The notes beneath the pieces are model-generated. The model saw only the letters and a program-made list of their open reading frames with translations. It had not been told where the DNA came from and did not search any database. Shown here in pieces: positions 13,595 to 21,348 of a stretch of DNA of 36,381 nucleotides. Origin of the DNA: an uncultured Odoribacter sp. (lineage in GTDB: Bacteria; Bacteroidota; Bacteroidia; Bacteroidales; Marinifilaceae); contig CALUKF010000031.1 in the NCBI GenBank assembly GCA_944321145.1, positions 1 to 36,381 on the forward strand, in the 5' to 3' direction. A program made the position numbers and the translations under genes. The first letter of the stretch is position 1, and each line of letters opens with the position of its first letter.

Positions 13595-13602
13595 TATCTT
13601 TG
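13595..13602 (+). promoter_or_regulatory. -7 box of the 34-residue membrane protein gene
   Basis: TATCTTTG, 31 bp before the ATG at 13634. An ATTTT at 13571-13575 is the only, weak, -33 candidate at the right distance. Confidence 0.5.
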
Positions 13603-13633
13603 CATAAATAGAAAATCATTAAGTCATAACATT

Positions 13634-13738
13634 ATGGAAGCATTAATCACTTTATTCATCGTTTTAGCAGTCATCGGCAGTGCTATTGCAATATGGCTGA
13701 ATACCAAATCAGGGAAAAAGTGGCTGGCAAGTTTCTAA
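13634..13738 (+). CDS. 34-residue single-pass membrane microprotein
   Basis: The frame reads MEALITLFIVLAVIGSAIAI followed by WLNTKSGKKWLASF. It is one membrane helix with an acidic N-terminus and a short basic tail (K-S-G-K-K-W), oriented N-out, C-in by the positive-inside rule. It has its own promoter and a clean start. It lies 43 bp before the GT92 gene and may be co-transcribed with it. The organised charge pattern and promoter argue that it is real; function unknown. Confidence 0.6.
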   Translation: MEALITLFIVLAVIGSAIAIWLNTKSGKKWLASF

Positions 13739-13781
13739 TATACCTCTTGCTAAACCCCCAAATTCAATTCAACAATCCCCT

Positions 13782-14654
13782 ATGAACAAAGCACTCGCAG
13801 AAATTATAGCAGGAGTCATTCCCCACAAAATGACACGGAACCGGTGGCGCGGCATCTTGCGTTACGGAGTTATCAAAGCCCTGAAGCTGAGGTGGCAGAT
13901 GAAGCATGACCACACGCAACCGCAATATTACCTTGTCGTATGCGCCATCGCCAAAAACGAAGGACCTTATTTTAAGGAATGGATAGAATGGCACCGGCAA
14001 ATGGGAGTTGAGAAATTTTACATTTATGACAACGAGAGTACAGACGGCACGCGGGAAATCCTTGCTCCTTATATTGAATCCGGATTGGTGGACTACACCT
14101 ATTTTCCGGGACGAAAACGACAACTTCCCGCCTATGACGACTGTTTTGACCGCCATCGGCTGGAAACACGCTGGCTGGCTGTCATTGACCTTGACGAATT
14201 CATTGTGCCGATAAAGGACAAGACAATTCCTGATTTTCTCCGCCGCATGGAGAAGTTCGCTGTGGTAGAAATTAACTGGCTGGTCTATGGCAGCGGGGGT
14301 GCAAAAACCAAAGAACCGGGAAGCGTCATGGAAAGATTCCGGTATCACTCTCTTCCAGAACACAAGTTGAACACGCACGTCAAGAGTATTGCCAATCCGC
14401 GGCGTGTCTGCACGATGATAGGGGCACACGAGGCAGCCCGCCTTTCCGGTCGTCCATGCGATTCCCATGGGAAACCGCTGAAAAAAGGCTTCCGCGACCG
14501 CAAGCCCCAGCAAGATGTCATCCGCATCAATCATTATGCGGTAAAATCATACGATGAATTTCTCGGGAAGCGTGCTCGCGGACGCGCCCGTATCAATACG
14601 TTGCGTGATTTTAGCTATTTTGAACAATATGATTTGAATGATATAGAGGAATAG
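13782..14654 (+). CDS. glycosyltransferase family 92-like / Glyco_tranf_2_4 protein
   Basis: A 290-residue protein. YYLVVCAIAKNEGPYFKEWIEWH (about 49-71) and FYIYDNESTDGTREIL (79-94) are the opening of this GT-A type. WLAVIDLDEFIVP (131-143) holds the D-x-D metal site, and a late H-Y-A-V-K-S-Y-D-E-F segment is typical of its end. There is no membrane segment, so it acts in the cytoplasm on sugar nucleotides and a glycan acceptor. It follows the microprotein and ends 26 bp from the convergent GT4 gene. Its substrate cannot be predicted. Confidence 0.85.
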   Translation: MNKALAEIIAGVIPHKMTRNRWRGILRYGVIKALKLRWQMKHDHTQPQYYLVVCAIAKNEGPYFKEWIEWHRQMGVEKFYIYDNESTDGTREILAPYIESGLVDYTYFPGRKRQLPAYDDCFDRHRLETRWLAVIDLDEFIVPIKDKTIPDFLRRMEKFAVVEINWLVYGSGGAKTKEPGSVMERFRYHSLPEHKLNTHVKSIANPRRVCTMIGAHEAARLSGRPCDSHGKPLKKGFRDRKPQQDVIRINHYAVKSYDEFLGKRARGRARINTLRDFSYFEQYDLNDIEE

Positions 14655-14680
14655 GCGGCATCATTAACCCAAATTGCAAA

Positions 14681-15760
14681 TCATAATTCAAGTATCTCCA
14701 AATAATACTTTATGTATTGATCGACACAACGATTCCAATCAAAGCGGGCTGCACTCTGTTTTAGTCTTTCCGCATAATGTGTAGATTTATCAAAAAAAGC
14801 CAACTGCTTTCTCACTACTTCCGCCATAGACTTTGGTGAAAGTTCTTCCCAATAGAAAGCTTCTTTGCCACCTATTTCAGGCAGGCTTGTCAATGTCGAT
14901 AGAAACACTGGTTTACCAAATTTCATCGCTTCAATGGGAGGCAAACCAAATCCCTCACACAACGAAGGAAAAAGAAATGCACGGCAATTGGCATAAAGGA
15001 CTGCTTTTTCAGCTTCAGTTATATTAGACAACATATAAATATTATGGTTCCTGCATTCTTTTATCTGTTGTTGAAGCATTTTTCCATAATCACTCCCCCA
15101 ATTCCCGACTATCAACAAGTTTTGCTCAGGAAGGTATTCCATCATTTCTACCAACAAATGTACATTTTTTTTAGGCTGCAAACTAGAGATATGAAACAAA
15201 AAATCATCGGGAATATTCGCAGGAAAAGAAATGTTTTGCGATAAAGAAGACAGGTCTGCAACTCCGTTATAAATAATTTTTTTAGGATGGTGCATGTGAA
15301 AATATCGCTCCGTATCTTCACAAGCAAATTGAGAAATGTAATTCACATAATCTGCCCATTTTATTTTTTTCCGAAATTTATTAATTGCCCGCTTCAGATA
15401 TTTTCCCTCTTTTTCATAGACAAAGTTAATATCATGAATAGTCAATAATTGCTTTTTTGCACAATACAACCCTTTAATCCGACTACATTGATAAGGGATA
15501 TGAAATAAGTCAGCCGAGATTGGAAACAAAAAAAATAACCGTCGGAGAGATGGGTGCATACCAATATAGTGTACTTCATTGCCAAAATATCCTTTAAATT
15601 TAGGAGGCACAACAAAATACAATTCTATCCCATACCGACTGCGCAACTCTGGAGCAAGTTTACCTAAACGCTCACCGACCTGCCTACAGAATTCACCTAA
15701 ACCAACATAAGGCACAGAAATGGGATAAGAATCTATCACTATTTTTTTCATAAGTAACAT
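14681..15760 (-). CDS. GT4-family glycosyltransferase
   Basis: A 359-residue GT-B enzyme. The N-terminal domain begins with VIDSYPISVPYVGLGEFCRQV; DLFHIPYQCSR and LLTIHDINFVYEKEG lie in its nucleotide-binding half. KIIYNGVADL and LFHISSLQPKKNVHLLVEMM start the C-terminal domain. LFPSLCEGFGLPPIEAMKFGKPV is the E-x(7)-E sugar-nucleotide motif. The ATG at 15751 (MKKIVIDS) is as likely as the one at 15760. It is the last gene of a three-gene minus-strand unit with the two tandem transferases, 18 bp after the nearer one. It is visibly richer in AT than those, so it may have been acquired separately. Confidence 0.87.
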   Translation of the reverse strand: MLLMKKIVIDSYPISVPYVGLGEFCRQVGERLGKLAPELRSRYGIELYFVVPPKFKGYFGNEVHYIGMHPSLRRLFFLFPISADLFHIPYQCSRIKGLYCAKKQLLTIHDINFVYEKEGKYLKRAINKFRKKIKWADYVNYISQFACEDTERYFHMHHPKKIIYNGVADLSSLSQNISFPANIPDDFLFHISSLQPKKNVHLLVEMMEYLPEQNLLIVGNWGSDYGKMLQQQIKECRNHNIYMLSNITEAEKAVLYANCRAFLFPSLCEGFGLPPIEAMKFGKPVFLSTLTSLPEIGGKEAFYWEELSPKSMAEVVRKQLAFFDKSTHYAERLKQSAARFDWNRCVDQYIKYYLEILEL

Positions 15761-15778
15761 TACATTTAAACAACCACA

Positions 15779-16561
15779 TTACTTTTCATGCTCTATTCTT
15801 TGCTTTATTTCCGGAAAATGTTCAAGTATTTTATGGAGCGCTTCGCGATTGCGGTCATCACCGGGCTGGAGATTTATGGTTTTAAGGGAATATTCCTTAG
15901 GCTTCCCCACCTCCTTGGCACGGCTCTTTCCATTAGGAATGGGCACCACGTAAGTGCCCTTTGATACGGCTGCTGCCCAAAACCATACATCATCGACCGT
16001 TGGCGCCATTGCCATAAAAAGGACAGGGTCGAGCATCTTTTCATCCAATGAATGAGGCGGATACAACACTCCGCCCACGCCCGTCTGCATAGCAAGCCGG
16101 CTGAAATGAATCCGTTTGAAAATAAAGTCATACCACTTGTATTTCCGCCATTCGCTATAGGGCGCGGATAATTTCATCCGCCTTACACGATGGGCAATAA
16201 TGGCATCCGGCAATCGCTTGTGCAAGCGCAACAAGTCCCGCAACAGATGACACGGATAATCAATATCGTCATCTATTGTCACAATAATATCTTCAGGAAA
16301 ATCCCGCAATGCCGGAATCAACTTTTTATACGAGCGAATCTCAGCGGGATCGAACCTCACCTCAAAAATAGGGCTTTCAGCCTTCAGTGCTTCAAGTTCT
16401 GCCGGCAACACTTCGCCCGGAAATTTCTGAGTATCTAAGTACAATATAATTTTGTCCGGCAGTACCAAACCATTCAAAATCGAGCGGATAGCCTGCACCG
16501 CGTATGGAATCGCTTCAGGGAAAGAGGTCAACGAAACAATAACTTTCTGTTCATTCATCAT
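15779..16561 (-). CDS. GT-A-like glycosyltransferase, tandem copy 1
   Basis: A 260-residue protein: MNEQKVIVSLTSFPEAIPYAVQ opens it, LPDKIILYLDTQKFP follows, and DIIVTIDDDIDYP (about 92-104) is an acidic D-D-D metal-binding site. A further QTGVGGVLYPPHSL and PTVDDVWFWAAAV are shared with the next gene. The layout is that of a cytoplasmic GT-A transferase acting on surface glycans. It is 8 bp downstream of its paralogue, with which it shares sequence over the whole length. The ATG codons at 16561 and 16558 are both possible starts. Confidence 0.82.
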   Translation of the reverse strand: MMNEQKVIVSLTSFPEAIPYAVQAIRSILNGLVLPDKIILYLDTQKFPGEVLPAELEALKAESPIFEVRFDPAEIRSYKKLIPALRDFPEDIIVTIDDDIDYPCHLLRDLLRLHKRLPDAIIAHRVRRMKLSAPYSEWRKYKWYDFIFKRIHFSRLAMQTGVGGVLYPPHSLDEKMLDPVLFMAMAPTVDDVWFWAAAVSKGTYVVPIPNGKSRAKEVGKPKEYSLKTINLQPGDDRNREALHKILEHFPEIKQRIEHEK

Positions 16562-16569
16562 CCGAAAGA

Positions 16570-17376
16570 TTAGTGGTTTTCAATTTTATAACCGATACGC
16601 TTCGCGACCACGGGAAACTCCTTCACAATCGCCTCCAACGCAGCGGCATTCCGGTCGATGCCTGACTTGAAGTTACTGGTCTTTAACGACAGCTCCCGGG
16701 GCTTGCCCAAGCCGCGCGGTTTGTTATGCCCAAACGGTACAGGCACAATGGGCGTGCCGTTCGCCACTGCTGCTGCCCAAAACCATATATCGTCCGTCGT
16801 CGGAGCTATCCGGGTAAACAGTTCCACGTCAAGCATCTCCGCTTTTAGCGCATGGGGTGGATACAATACCCCGCCTACGCCCGTCTGAATATTCAGATAT
16901 CCACGATGAATCCGTTTCAACAAAAAATGATACCACCGATACTTTCTCCACTTGCGGTAAGGCTTCCCCGGTTTCATCAGCTTGGCACGATGCGCCAACA
17001 AGGCATCAGGCAATTCCTCGTGCAGACGCAGCAAATCACGCAACATGTGTTTATGGTAAGCCACATCGTCATCCACCGTCACAATCACCGCTTCCGGGAA
17101 ATCATGCAGTGCCGGAATCAGTTTCCGGTACGAACGGATATCCCTGCCGTAATCCCGCACCTCAAACACAGGATTCTCCTCCGCCAACTTCAAAAGCCCT
17201 TTCGGTATCCCGCCTTCACCAAACTGCGAGAAGGTAAGATAAAGCACCACCTTGTCCGGAAGCACGGAACCAGCTAAAATAGACCGCACTGCCCGCTCAG
17301 CATACGCTATCGCTGCCGGGAAGGAAGTCATCGACACAATGACTTGTTGTCTTGGCGCATTCGGATTCATATTCAT
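16570..17376 (-). CDS. GT-A-like glycosyltransferase, tandem copy 2
   Basis: A 268-residue protein, first gene of the minus-strand glycan unit. QVIVSMTSFPAAIAYAERAV, LPDKVVLYLTFSQF, AVIVTVDDDVAYHKH, QTGVGGVLYPPHAL and PTTDDIWFWAAAV match the neighbouring gene position for position, so the two arose by duplication. An upstream ATG at 17460 is rejected: a perfect promoter lies at 17439-17409, so transcription begins downstream of it, and the paralogue starts at the equivalent of MNMNPNAPRQQVIVS. The last residues (KEFPVVAKRIGYKIENH) parallel those of copy 1. Substrate unknown. Confidence 0.83.
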   Translation of the reverse strand: MNMNPNAPRQQVIVSMTSFPAAIAYAERAVRSILAGSVLPDKVVLYLTFSQFGEGGIPKGLLKLAEENPVFEVRDYGRDIRSYRKLIPALHDFPEAVIVTVDDDVAYHKHMLRDLLRLHEELPDALLAHRAKLMKPGKPYRKWRKYRWYHFLLKRIHRGYLNIQTGVGGVLYPPHALKAEMLDVELFTRIAPTTDDIWFWAAAVANGTPIVPVPFGHNKPRGLGKPRELSLKTSNFKSGIDRNAAALEAIVKEFPVVAKRIGYKIENH

Positions 17377-17408
17377 TTTTTTCAATAAGCCGTTACTTGT
17401 AAACGGGG

Positions 17409-17439
17409 CAAAGATACGACATAATTTCTTATGATTCAA
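17409..17439 (-). promoter_or_regulatory. promoter of the three-gene glycan unit
   Basis: On the minus strand TTG (17439-17437), 20 bp, then TATCTTTG (17416-17409), 32 bp before the ATG at 17376. Both boxes and the spacing match the Bacteroidetes consensus exactly. Confidence 0.75.
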
Positions 17440-17524
17440 TACTGCGCAGATTAAATTCACCGATTAAACGACCGATTGATTATACCCTCCGTAACCACGC
17501 TTGACAAACCATTGAACTCCACCC

Positions 17525-17594
17525 GGCATAAATAGTGAAAACATATTGCAAATTCAGCGGAAACCATCCGCCAAATTGCTTTCACCAATAAGCC
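17525..17594. repeat. imperfect hairpin between divergent units
   Basis: GGC (17525-17527), GTGAAA (17535-17540) and GCGGA (17557-17561) are mirrored by TCCGC (17567-17571), TTTCAC (17580-17585) and GCC (17592-17594), with small spacing differences. The whole 70 bp can fold as an interrupted stem. It lies in the 338-bp gap between the divergent glycan unit and the DUF2335 pair, which otherwise holds only the two promoters. Confidence 0.5.
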
Positions 17595-17651
17595 ATTGAT
17601 GCAGAAAAGGTAGTTCGGGCACACTTCCTCATAAAAATTAACGGAATAATA

Positions 17652-17682
17652 TTTGTATAAAGCAATTTAAAACGTAACTTTA
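17652..17682 (+). promoter_or_regulatory. promoter of the DUF2335 pair
   Basis: TTTG (17652-17655), 19 bp, then TAACTTTA (17675-17682), which differs from TAnnTTTG only in the last base. The ATG at 17715 is 32 bp downstream. Confidence 0.55.
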
Positions 17683-17714
17683 CACCCGAAATGCAGGAAA
17701 ATAATCTATTAGGT

Positions 17715-17909
17715 ATGAAAAATATTTTCAAAGTCTTTTTAGACGGCATCCTATTCTTTTTTTCTTTGGGAAGCAACCCATTAAAAAAATACAAGGATGA
17801 AAGGGACAAAACAAATGATGCAGATAACATTGCCCGCGATTGGCAAAATGTGGGTAACGATATAAGGAATGCCTATGAAAAATACAGAACCTGCAGCGGA
17901 ATCTATTAA
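17715..17909 (+). CDS. 64-residue small membrane-associated protein upstream of DUF2335
   Basis: The protein starts MKNIFKVFLDGILFFFSLGS, one hydrophobic segment, and continues with a charged helix (KKYKDERDKTNDADNIARDW, VGNDIRNAYEKYRT). An ATG at 17691 would add eight residues but lies almost at the predicted transcription start, so 17715 is preferred. Its last 35-41 bases overlap the start of the DUF2335 gene in another frame, so the two are probably translationally coupled. Family not recognised. Confidence 0.6.
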   Translation: MKNIFKVFLDGILFFFSLGSNPLKKYKDERDKTNDADNIARDWQNVGNDIRNAYEKYRTCSGIY

Positions 17910-18258
17910 AACAATACAAGTCAGCCAGCAACATTATTCTGGTCCGCTTCCAAGACCAGAAGATTTGGCAAAATATGACCAAATTGTTCCTGGTGCTGCC
18001 GAACGCATAATTAAAATGGCAGAAAAAGAAATGCAACATAGGCATGCAACAGAAGACAAATTGTCAAAAGGCATGACAATAACCACTTATTTATCTATAG
18101 TCTTTGCCTTTATATCCGTATTAATCCTATGTGCCATTGTCGTATACGCCTTATATCTTGGATTTTCTACAGTAGCTGCCTCCATTGCCGTTGGTTCTAT
18201 TGCTGCAGTTGCAGGGGTATTCATATACAAAACAAAAAGGAAAAAAACAAGTCAATAA
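17869..18258 (+). CDS. DUF2335 family membrane protein
   Basis: A 129-residue protein. QHYSGPLPRPEDLAKYDQIVPGAAERIIKMAEKEMQHRH (about 22-60) is the DUF2335 signature: G-P-L-P-x-P-E-x-L, then Y-x-x-x-x-P-G-A-A-E-R-I and a basic helix. Two membrane segments follow (about 74-96 and 99-117), then a basic tail (KTKRKKTSQ). The start is the ATG at 17869 or the one at 17875. It overlaps the preceding small gene by up to 41 bases. Function is unknown for the family; the domain plus paired small partner looks like an accessory two-gene system. Confidence 0.82.
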   Translation: MPMKNTEPAAESIKTIQVSQQHYSGPLPRPEDLAKYDQIVPGAAERIIKMAEKEMQHRHATEDKLSKGMTITTYLSIVFAFISVLILCAIVVYALYLGFSTVAASIAVGSIAAVAGVFIYKTKRKKTSQ

Positions 18259-18291
18259 AAAGCTATTCAGAAACCAACTAAATTTTGCAAC

Positions 18292-18687
18292 ATGAAAACA
18301 ACGATTACCTTATTGTCCTTGGCTTTGCTCGGCTTACTGACTTCGTGCAAAGAGAAAAAAGAAAAATCCGCCTTGACGGAACAAACAGTGGAAACCGTGC
18401 AGCCTGTGCAACCCACCCCTGCACCCGCAAAACCCGTTGCTGAGACCCAACCGGCGAAGAAAAAGAATTACCACTTGGTAGCAGGCTGTTTCGTTGAACA
18501 GGAAAACGCCGAACGCCTGAACAAAGCTCTGGTGAGCGAAGGCTACGACTCGCAAATCTTCTCTTTCTATCGGATGCACATGGTGACTTACAACAGCTAT
18601 GAGACCCGGGCTGAAGCACAAAAGGCTCTGAATCTCATTGTCCAGGAGAGTGGCAAAGAATTAACTTGGGTGTATCCCGTGAAATAA
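18292..18687 (+). CDS. SPOR-domain lipoprotein
   Basis: A 131-residue protein. Signal peptide MKTTITLLSLALLGLLTSC (Cys 19) is followed by KEKKEKS. A Pro/Thr/Val-rich linker (about 35-60: VQPVQPTPAPAKPV) leads to the SPOR domain (about 60-131): YHLVAGCFVEQENAERLNKALVSEGYDSQIF ... MHMVTYNSYETRAEAQKAL. SPOR domains bind peptidoglycan stripped of stem peptides at division sites. So this is probably a lipid-anchored envelope protein active at the septum. It lies 33 bp after DUF2335 and ends at a shared terminator opposite prs. Confidence 0.85.
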   Translation: MKTTITLLSLALLGLLTSCKEKKEKSALTEQTVETVQPVQPTPAPAKPVAETQPAKKKNYHLVAGCFVEQENAERLNKALVSEGYDSQIFSFYRMHMVTYNSYETRAEAQKALNLIVQESGKELTWVYPVK

Positions 18688-18707
18688 CCCCACCTTATAA
18701 AAACAAT

Positions 18708-18733
18708 ACGAGAGCGGCAATCGCCGCTCTCGT
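18708..18733. terminator. bidirectional terminator between the SPOR gene and prs
   Basis: ACGAGAGCGGC (18708-18718) pairs perfectly with GCCGCTCTCGT (18723-18733) around a 4-nt loop. It lies between two convergent genes; an AT-rich stretch on each side serves both directions. Confidence 0.75.
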
Positions 18734-18746
18734 GCTTTATTCTACA

Positions 18747-19685
18747 TTACATGATAAAATGGTCGCTGATAGAACGGTGCTCCACCACATTGCGTATCGT
18801 CTCGGCAAACATGTCTGCCACGGAGATGACGCGAATCTTCGAGCACTCCCGTTTCTGCGGGATGGAATCCGTGAATACCACCTCGTCCAGAGCCGAATTT
18901 TCAATGTTCTCGTAGGCTTTCCCTGAAAGGACAGCGTGGGTAGCCACGGCACGCACTGTCTTCGCGCCCTTGTCCTTCAGCATGTCGGCGGCCTTGCAAA
19001 TCGTGCCTGCCGTGTCGATCATGTCGTCCACGATGACCACATTCTTGCCCACCGGGTCGCCGATTACCTTCATATCCGCCACCTCATTCGGGCGCACGCG
19101 GGTCTTATGACAGATTATCAAACTGCTGTCAAAAAACTTCGCCCAAGAATTCGCACGCTTCGAGCCGCCGATGTCCGGCGAAGCAATTGCCAGATTCTCC
19201 AACTTCAAAGAACGGATATAGGGTGCCAGCACCGTCGAACCGTAAAGGTGGTCTACCGGAATATCAAAAAATCCCTGGATTTGGTCTGCATGCAAATCCA
19301 TCGTCATGATGCGGTCTACCCCGGCGGCATGCAAGAGGTTTGCCACCAACTTCGCGCCGATAGCCACACGCGGGCGGTCTTTGCGGTCCTGGCGGGCAAA
19401 GCCGAAATAAGGAATCACCGCAATGACTTTGTAAGCCGACGCACGTTTGGCGGCATCAATCATCATCAGCAACTCCATCAAGTTGTCGCTGGGCGGGAAG
19501 GTCGACTGCACGATAAACACATGGTCCCCACGCACTGTCTCGTCGTAGGAAGTAGCAAATTCTCCATCACTGAAACGCAACAGAGTCTTTTGTCCGAGTT
19601 CCAAATCCAACGACTTGGAAATCTTTTCAGCAATGTATTTGCTGTTTTCTCCGGAAAAAATCTTCACTTCGGAAAGGTTTGACAT
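18747..19685 (-). CDS. prs: ribose-phosphate pyrophosphokinase
   Basis: A 312-residue cytoplasmic enzyme, full length for the family. It makes PRPP from ribose 5-phosphate and ATP for nucleotide, histidine and tryptophan synthesis. Landmarks: FSDGEFATSYDETVRGDHVF (37-56), YFGFARQDRKDRPR (93-106) as part of the ATP and flexible loop region, DLHADQIQGFFDIP (130-143), GGSKRANSWA (173-182) and the PRPP-binding VVIVDDMIDTAGT (216-228). The start MSNLSEVKIFSGE matches the usual N-terminus. It is monocistronic and ends at the terminator at 18708-18733. Confidence 0.97.
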   Translation of the reverse strand: MSNLSEVKIFSGENSKYIAEKISKSLDLELGQKTLLRFSDGEFATSYDETVRGDHVFIVQSTFPPSDNLMELLMMIDAAKRASAYKVIAVIPYFGFARQDRKDRPRVAIGAKLVANLLHAAGVDRIMTMDLHADQIQGFFDIPVDHLYGSTVLAPYIRSLKLENLAIASPDIGGSKRANSWAKFFDSSLIICHKTRVRPNEVADMKVIGDPVGKNVVIVDDMIDTAGTICKAADMLKDKGAKTVRAVATHAVLSGKAYENIENSALDEVVFTDSIPQKRECSKIRVISVADMFAETIRNVVEHRSISDHFIM

Positions 19686-19914
19686 AATATGACCGTTTCA
19701 AATATTTGTTGTACAAAAATCTCTTTCACTTTTAACCGAGGCATAACCGCCTGAAGCGTTATACGCTGACAAAATTACGCAAATATTCGATACCAAAAAC
19801 ACGAAACAGAAAATAATTGCATCCTCCTGCCGGAAGTTGGGACTTTTTGCCTATCTTTAAACCGCCGAAGTAAACACAACGTGCAATCACAAAACAATAA
19901 AAACAAATAAAAAC
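19686..19914. other. divergent intergenic region of prs and the M20 peptidase
   Basis: The word TAACCG occurs at 19733 and 19744 (11 bp apart) and GCGTTAT follows in inverted orientation at 19756. A TAATTTTG box (19777-19770, minus) may serve prs and a TATCTTTA box (19852-19859) the peptidase. No gene seen. Confidence 0.45.
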
Positions 19915-21285
19915 ATGATGACAATTGAACAGTATTTAGAAGAAAACAAAGAACGTTTCCTGAACGAATTGTTTGAATTAATTCGCATCCCCTCCATTTC
20001 CTCTGAGGCAGAGCACAAACCCGACATGTACCGCTGTGCCGAGAAATGGCGCGAGCTCCTCCTCGCCGCCGGGGCTGACCGTGCCGAGGTCTACGAGACC
20101 GCAGGTAATCCCGTGGCATACGGCGAAAAAATCATCGACCCCGCCCTGCCGACTGTCCTCGTTTACGGGCACATGGACGTGATGCCGGTCGACCCAGTGG
20201 AACTGTGGAACACCACCCCCTTCGAACCCGTCATCCGCGACGGCAAAATCTGGGCGCGAGGAGCCGACGACGACAAAGGACAATCCTTCATGCACGCCAA
20301 GGCATTTGAATACCTCGTGGCTACGGGACAACTGAAATGCAATGTGAAATTCATGATTGAAGGCGAAGAAGAAATCGGCTCTCCCAGCCTGCCGGAATTC
20401 TGCCGCCAATACAAAGACATGCTGAAATCCGACATCATCCTTGTGTCCGACACCAGCATGATAGCCCCCGACACCCCCTCCATCACCTCCGGGCTTCGCG
20501 GCTTGGCATATTGGGAAGTGCAGGTGACCGGTCCCAACGCCGACCTTCATTCCGGCATTTTCGGCGGCGCAGTGGCTAACCCCATCAACGTGCTCTGCAA
20601 AATGATTGGCGACATGATTGACGACCACGGGCACATCACCATCCCCGGATTCTACGACAACGTACTCGAAGTCAGTGCCGAGGAGCGTGCCAAGATGGCA
20701 AAAGCGCCTTTTGACCTCGAAAAATACCAACAATCACTCGGCATCCGCACCGTCCACGGCGAAGAAGGCTTCACCACCGGTGAGCGTACAGGCATCCGCC
20801 CCACCTTTGACGTTTGCGGCATTTGGGGCGGCTACACGGGCGAAGGCGCCAAAACCGTCCTCCCCTCCGTAGCACATGCAAAAATCAGCTGCCGCCTCGT
20901 GCCCAACCAGAAACACGAGCAAATCGCGCAGCTTTTCAAAGAATATTTTGAATCCATCGCGCCGGAGTGCGTGACCGTGAAAGTGGAATACCTGCACGGC
21001 GGACCGTCATACGTTTGCCCCATCGACCTCCCGGCATACCAAGCAGCTGAACGGGCATACGAGGAAGTCTACGGCAAACAGCCCATCCCCGTGCGTTCCG
21101 GCGGCAGCATCCCTGTTATCGCCTCCTTCGAGGAAATCCTGGGTGTAAAATCCATCCTTATGGGCTTTGGCTTAGGCAGTGACGCCATCCACTCCCCGAA
21201 CGAAAATTACCCTCTGGAACAATTCTTCAACGGCATCCGCACCATTCCCCGCTTCTACAAGCATTTCTGTGAAATCGCCCGCTAA
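19915..21285 (+). CDS. M20-family metallodipeptidase
   Basis: A 456-residue dizinc peptidase. VLVYGHMDVMPVD supplies the first metal histidine (H86) and catalytic Asp (D88), WARGADDDKGQ the bridging Asp (about 118), and MIEGEEEIGS the catalytic and metal Glu pair (about 151-152). SDTSM and SGGSIPV lie around further ligands, and SDAIHSPNE (near 430) supplies the last histidine. A dimerisation domain occupies about 190-350. No signal peptide, so it acts on peptides in the cytoplasm. It is monocistronic with a strong terminator after it. The exact substrate (Xaa-His dipeptidase, CNDP-like or other) cannot be fixed. Confidence 0.92.
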   Translation: MMTIEQYLEENKERFLNELFELIRIPSISSEAEHKPDMYRCAEKWRELLLAAGADRAEVYETAGNPVAYGEKIIDPALPTVLVYGHMDVMPVDPVELWNTTPFEPVIRDGKIWARGADDDKGQSFMHAKAFEYLVATGQLKCNVKFMIEGEEEIGSPSLPEFCRQYKDMLKSDIILVSDTSMIAPDTPSITSGLRGLAYWEVQVTGPNADLHSGIFGGAVANPINVLCKMIGDMIDDHGHITIPGFYDNVLEVSAEERAKMAKAPFDLEKYQQSLGIRTVHGEEGFTTGERTGIRPTFDVCGIWGGYTGEGAKTVLPSVAHAKISCRLVPNQKHEQIAQLFKEYFESIAPECVTVKVEYLHGGPSYVCPIDLPAYQAAERAYEEVYGKQPIPVRSGGSIPVIASFEEILGVKSILMGFGLGSDAIHSPNENYPLEQFFNGIRTIPRFYKHFCEIAR

Positions 21286-21300
21286 TCCGGGCACATACAA

Positions 21301-21343
21301 CAGCCGGGCTTCCTGCCGCAAGACAGCAGCCCGGCTGCTTTTT
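21301..21343 (+). terminator. intrinsic terminator of the M20 gene
   Basis: CAGCCGGGCT (21301-21310) pairs with AGCCCGGCTG (21328-21337), followed by CTTTTTCC. A GC-rich stem with a T-tract, 15 bp after the stop. Confidence 0.8.
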
Positions 21344-21348
21344 CCACT

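Noticed and set aside
17377-17460. Longer N-terminus of tandem transferase copy 2 from an ATG at 17460
   Set aside because: A consensus promoter lies at 17439-17409, downstream of that ATG, and the paralogue has no such extension.
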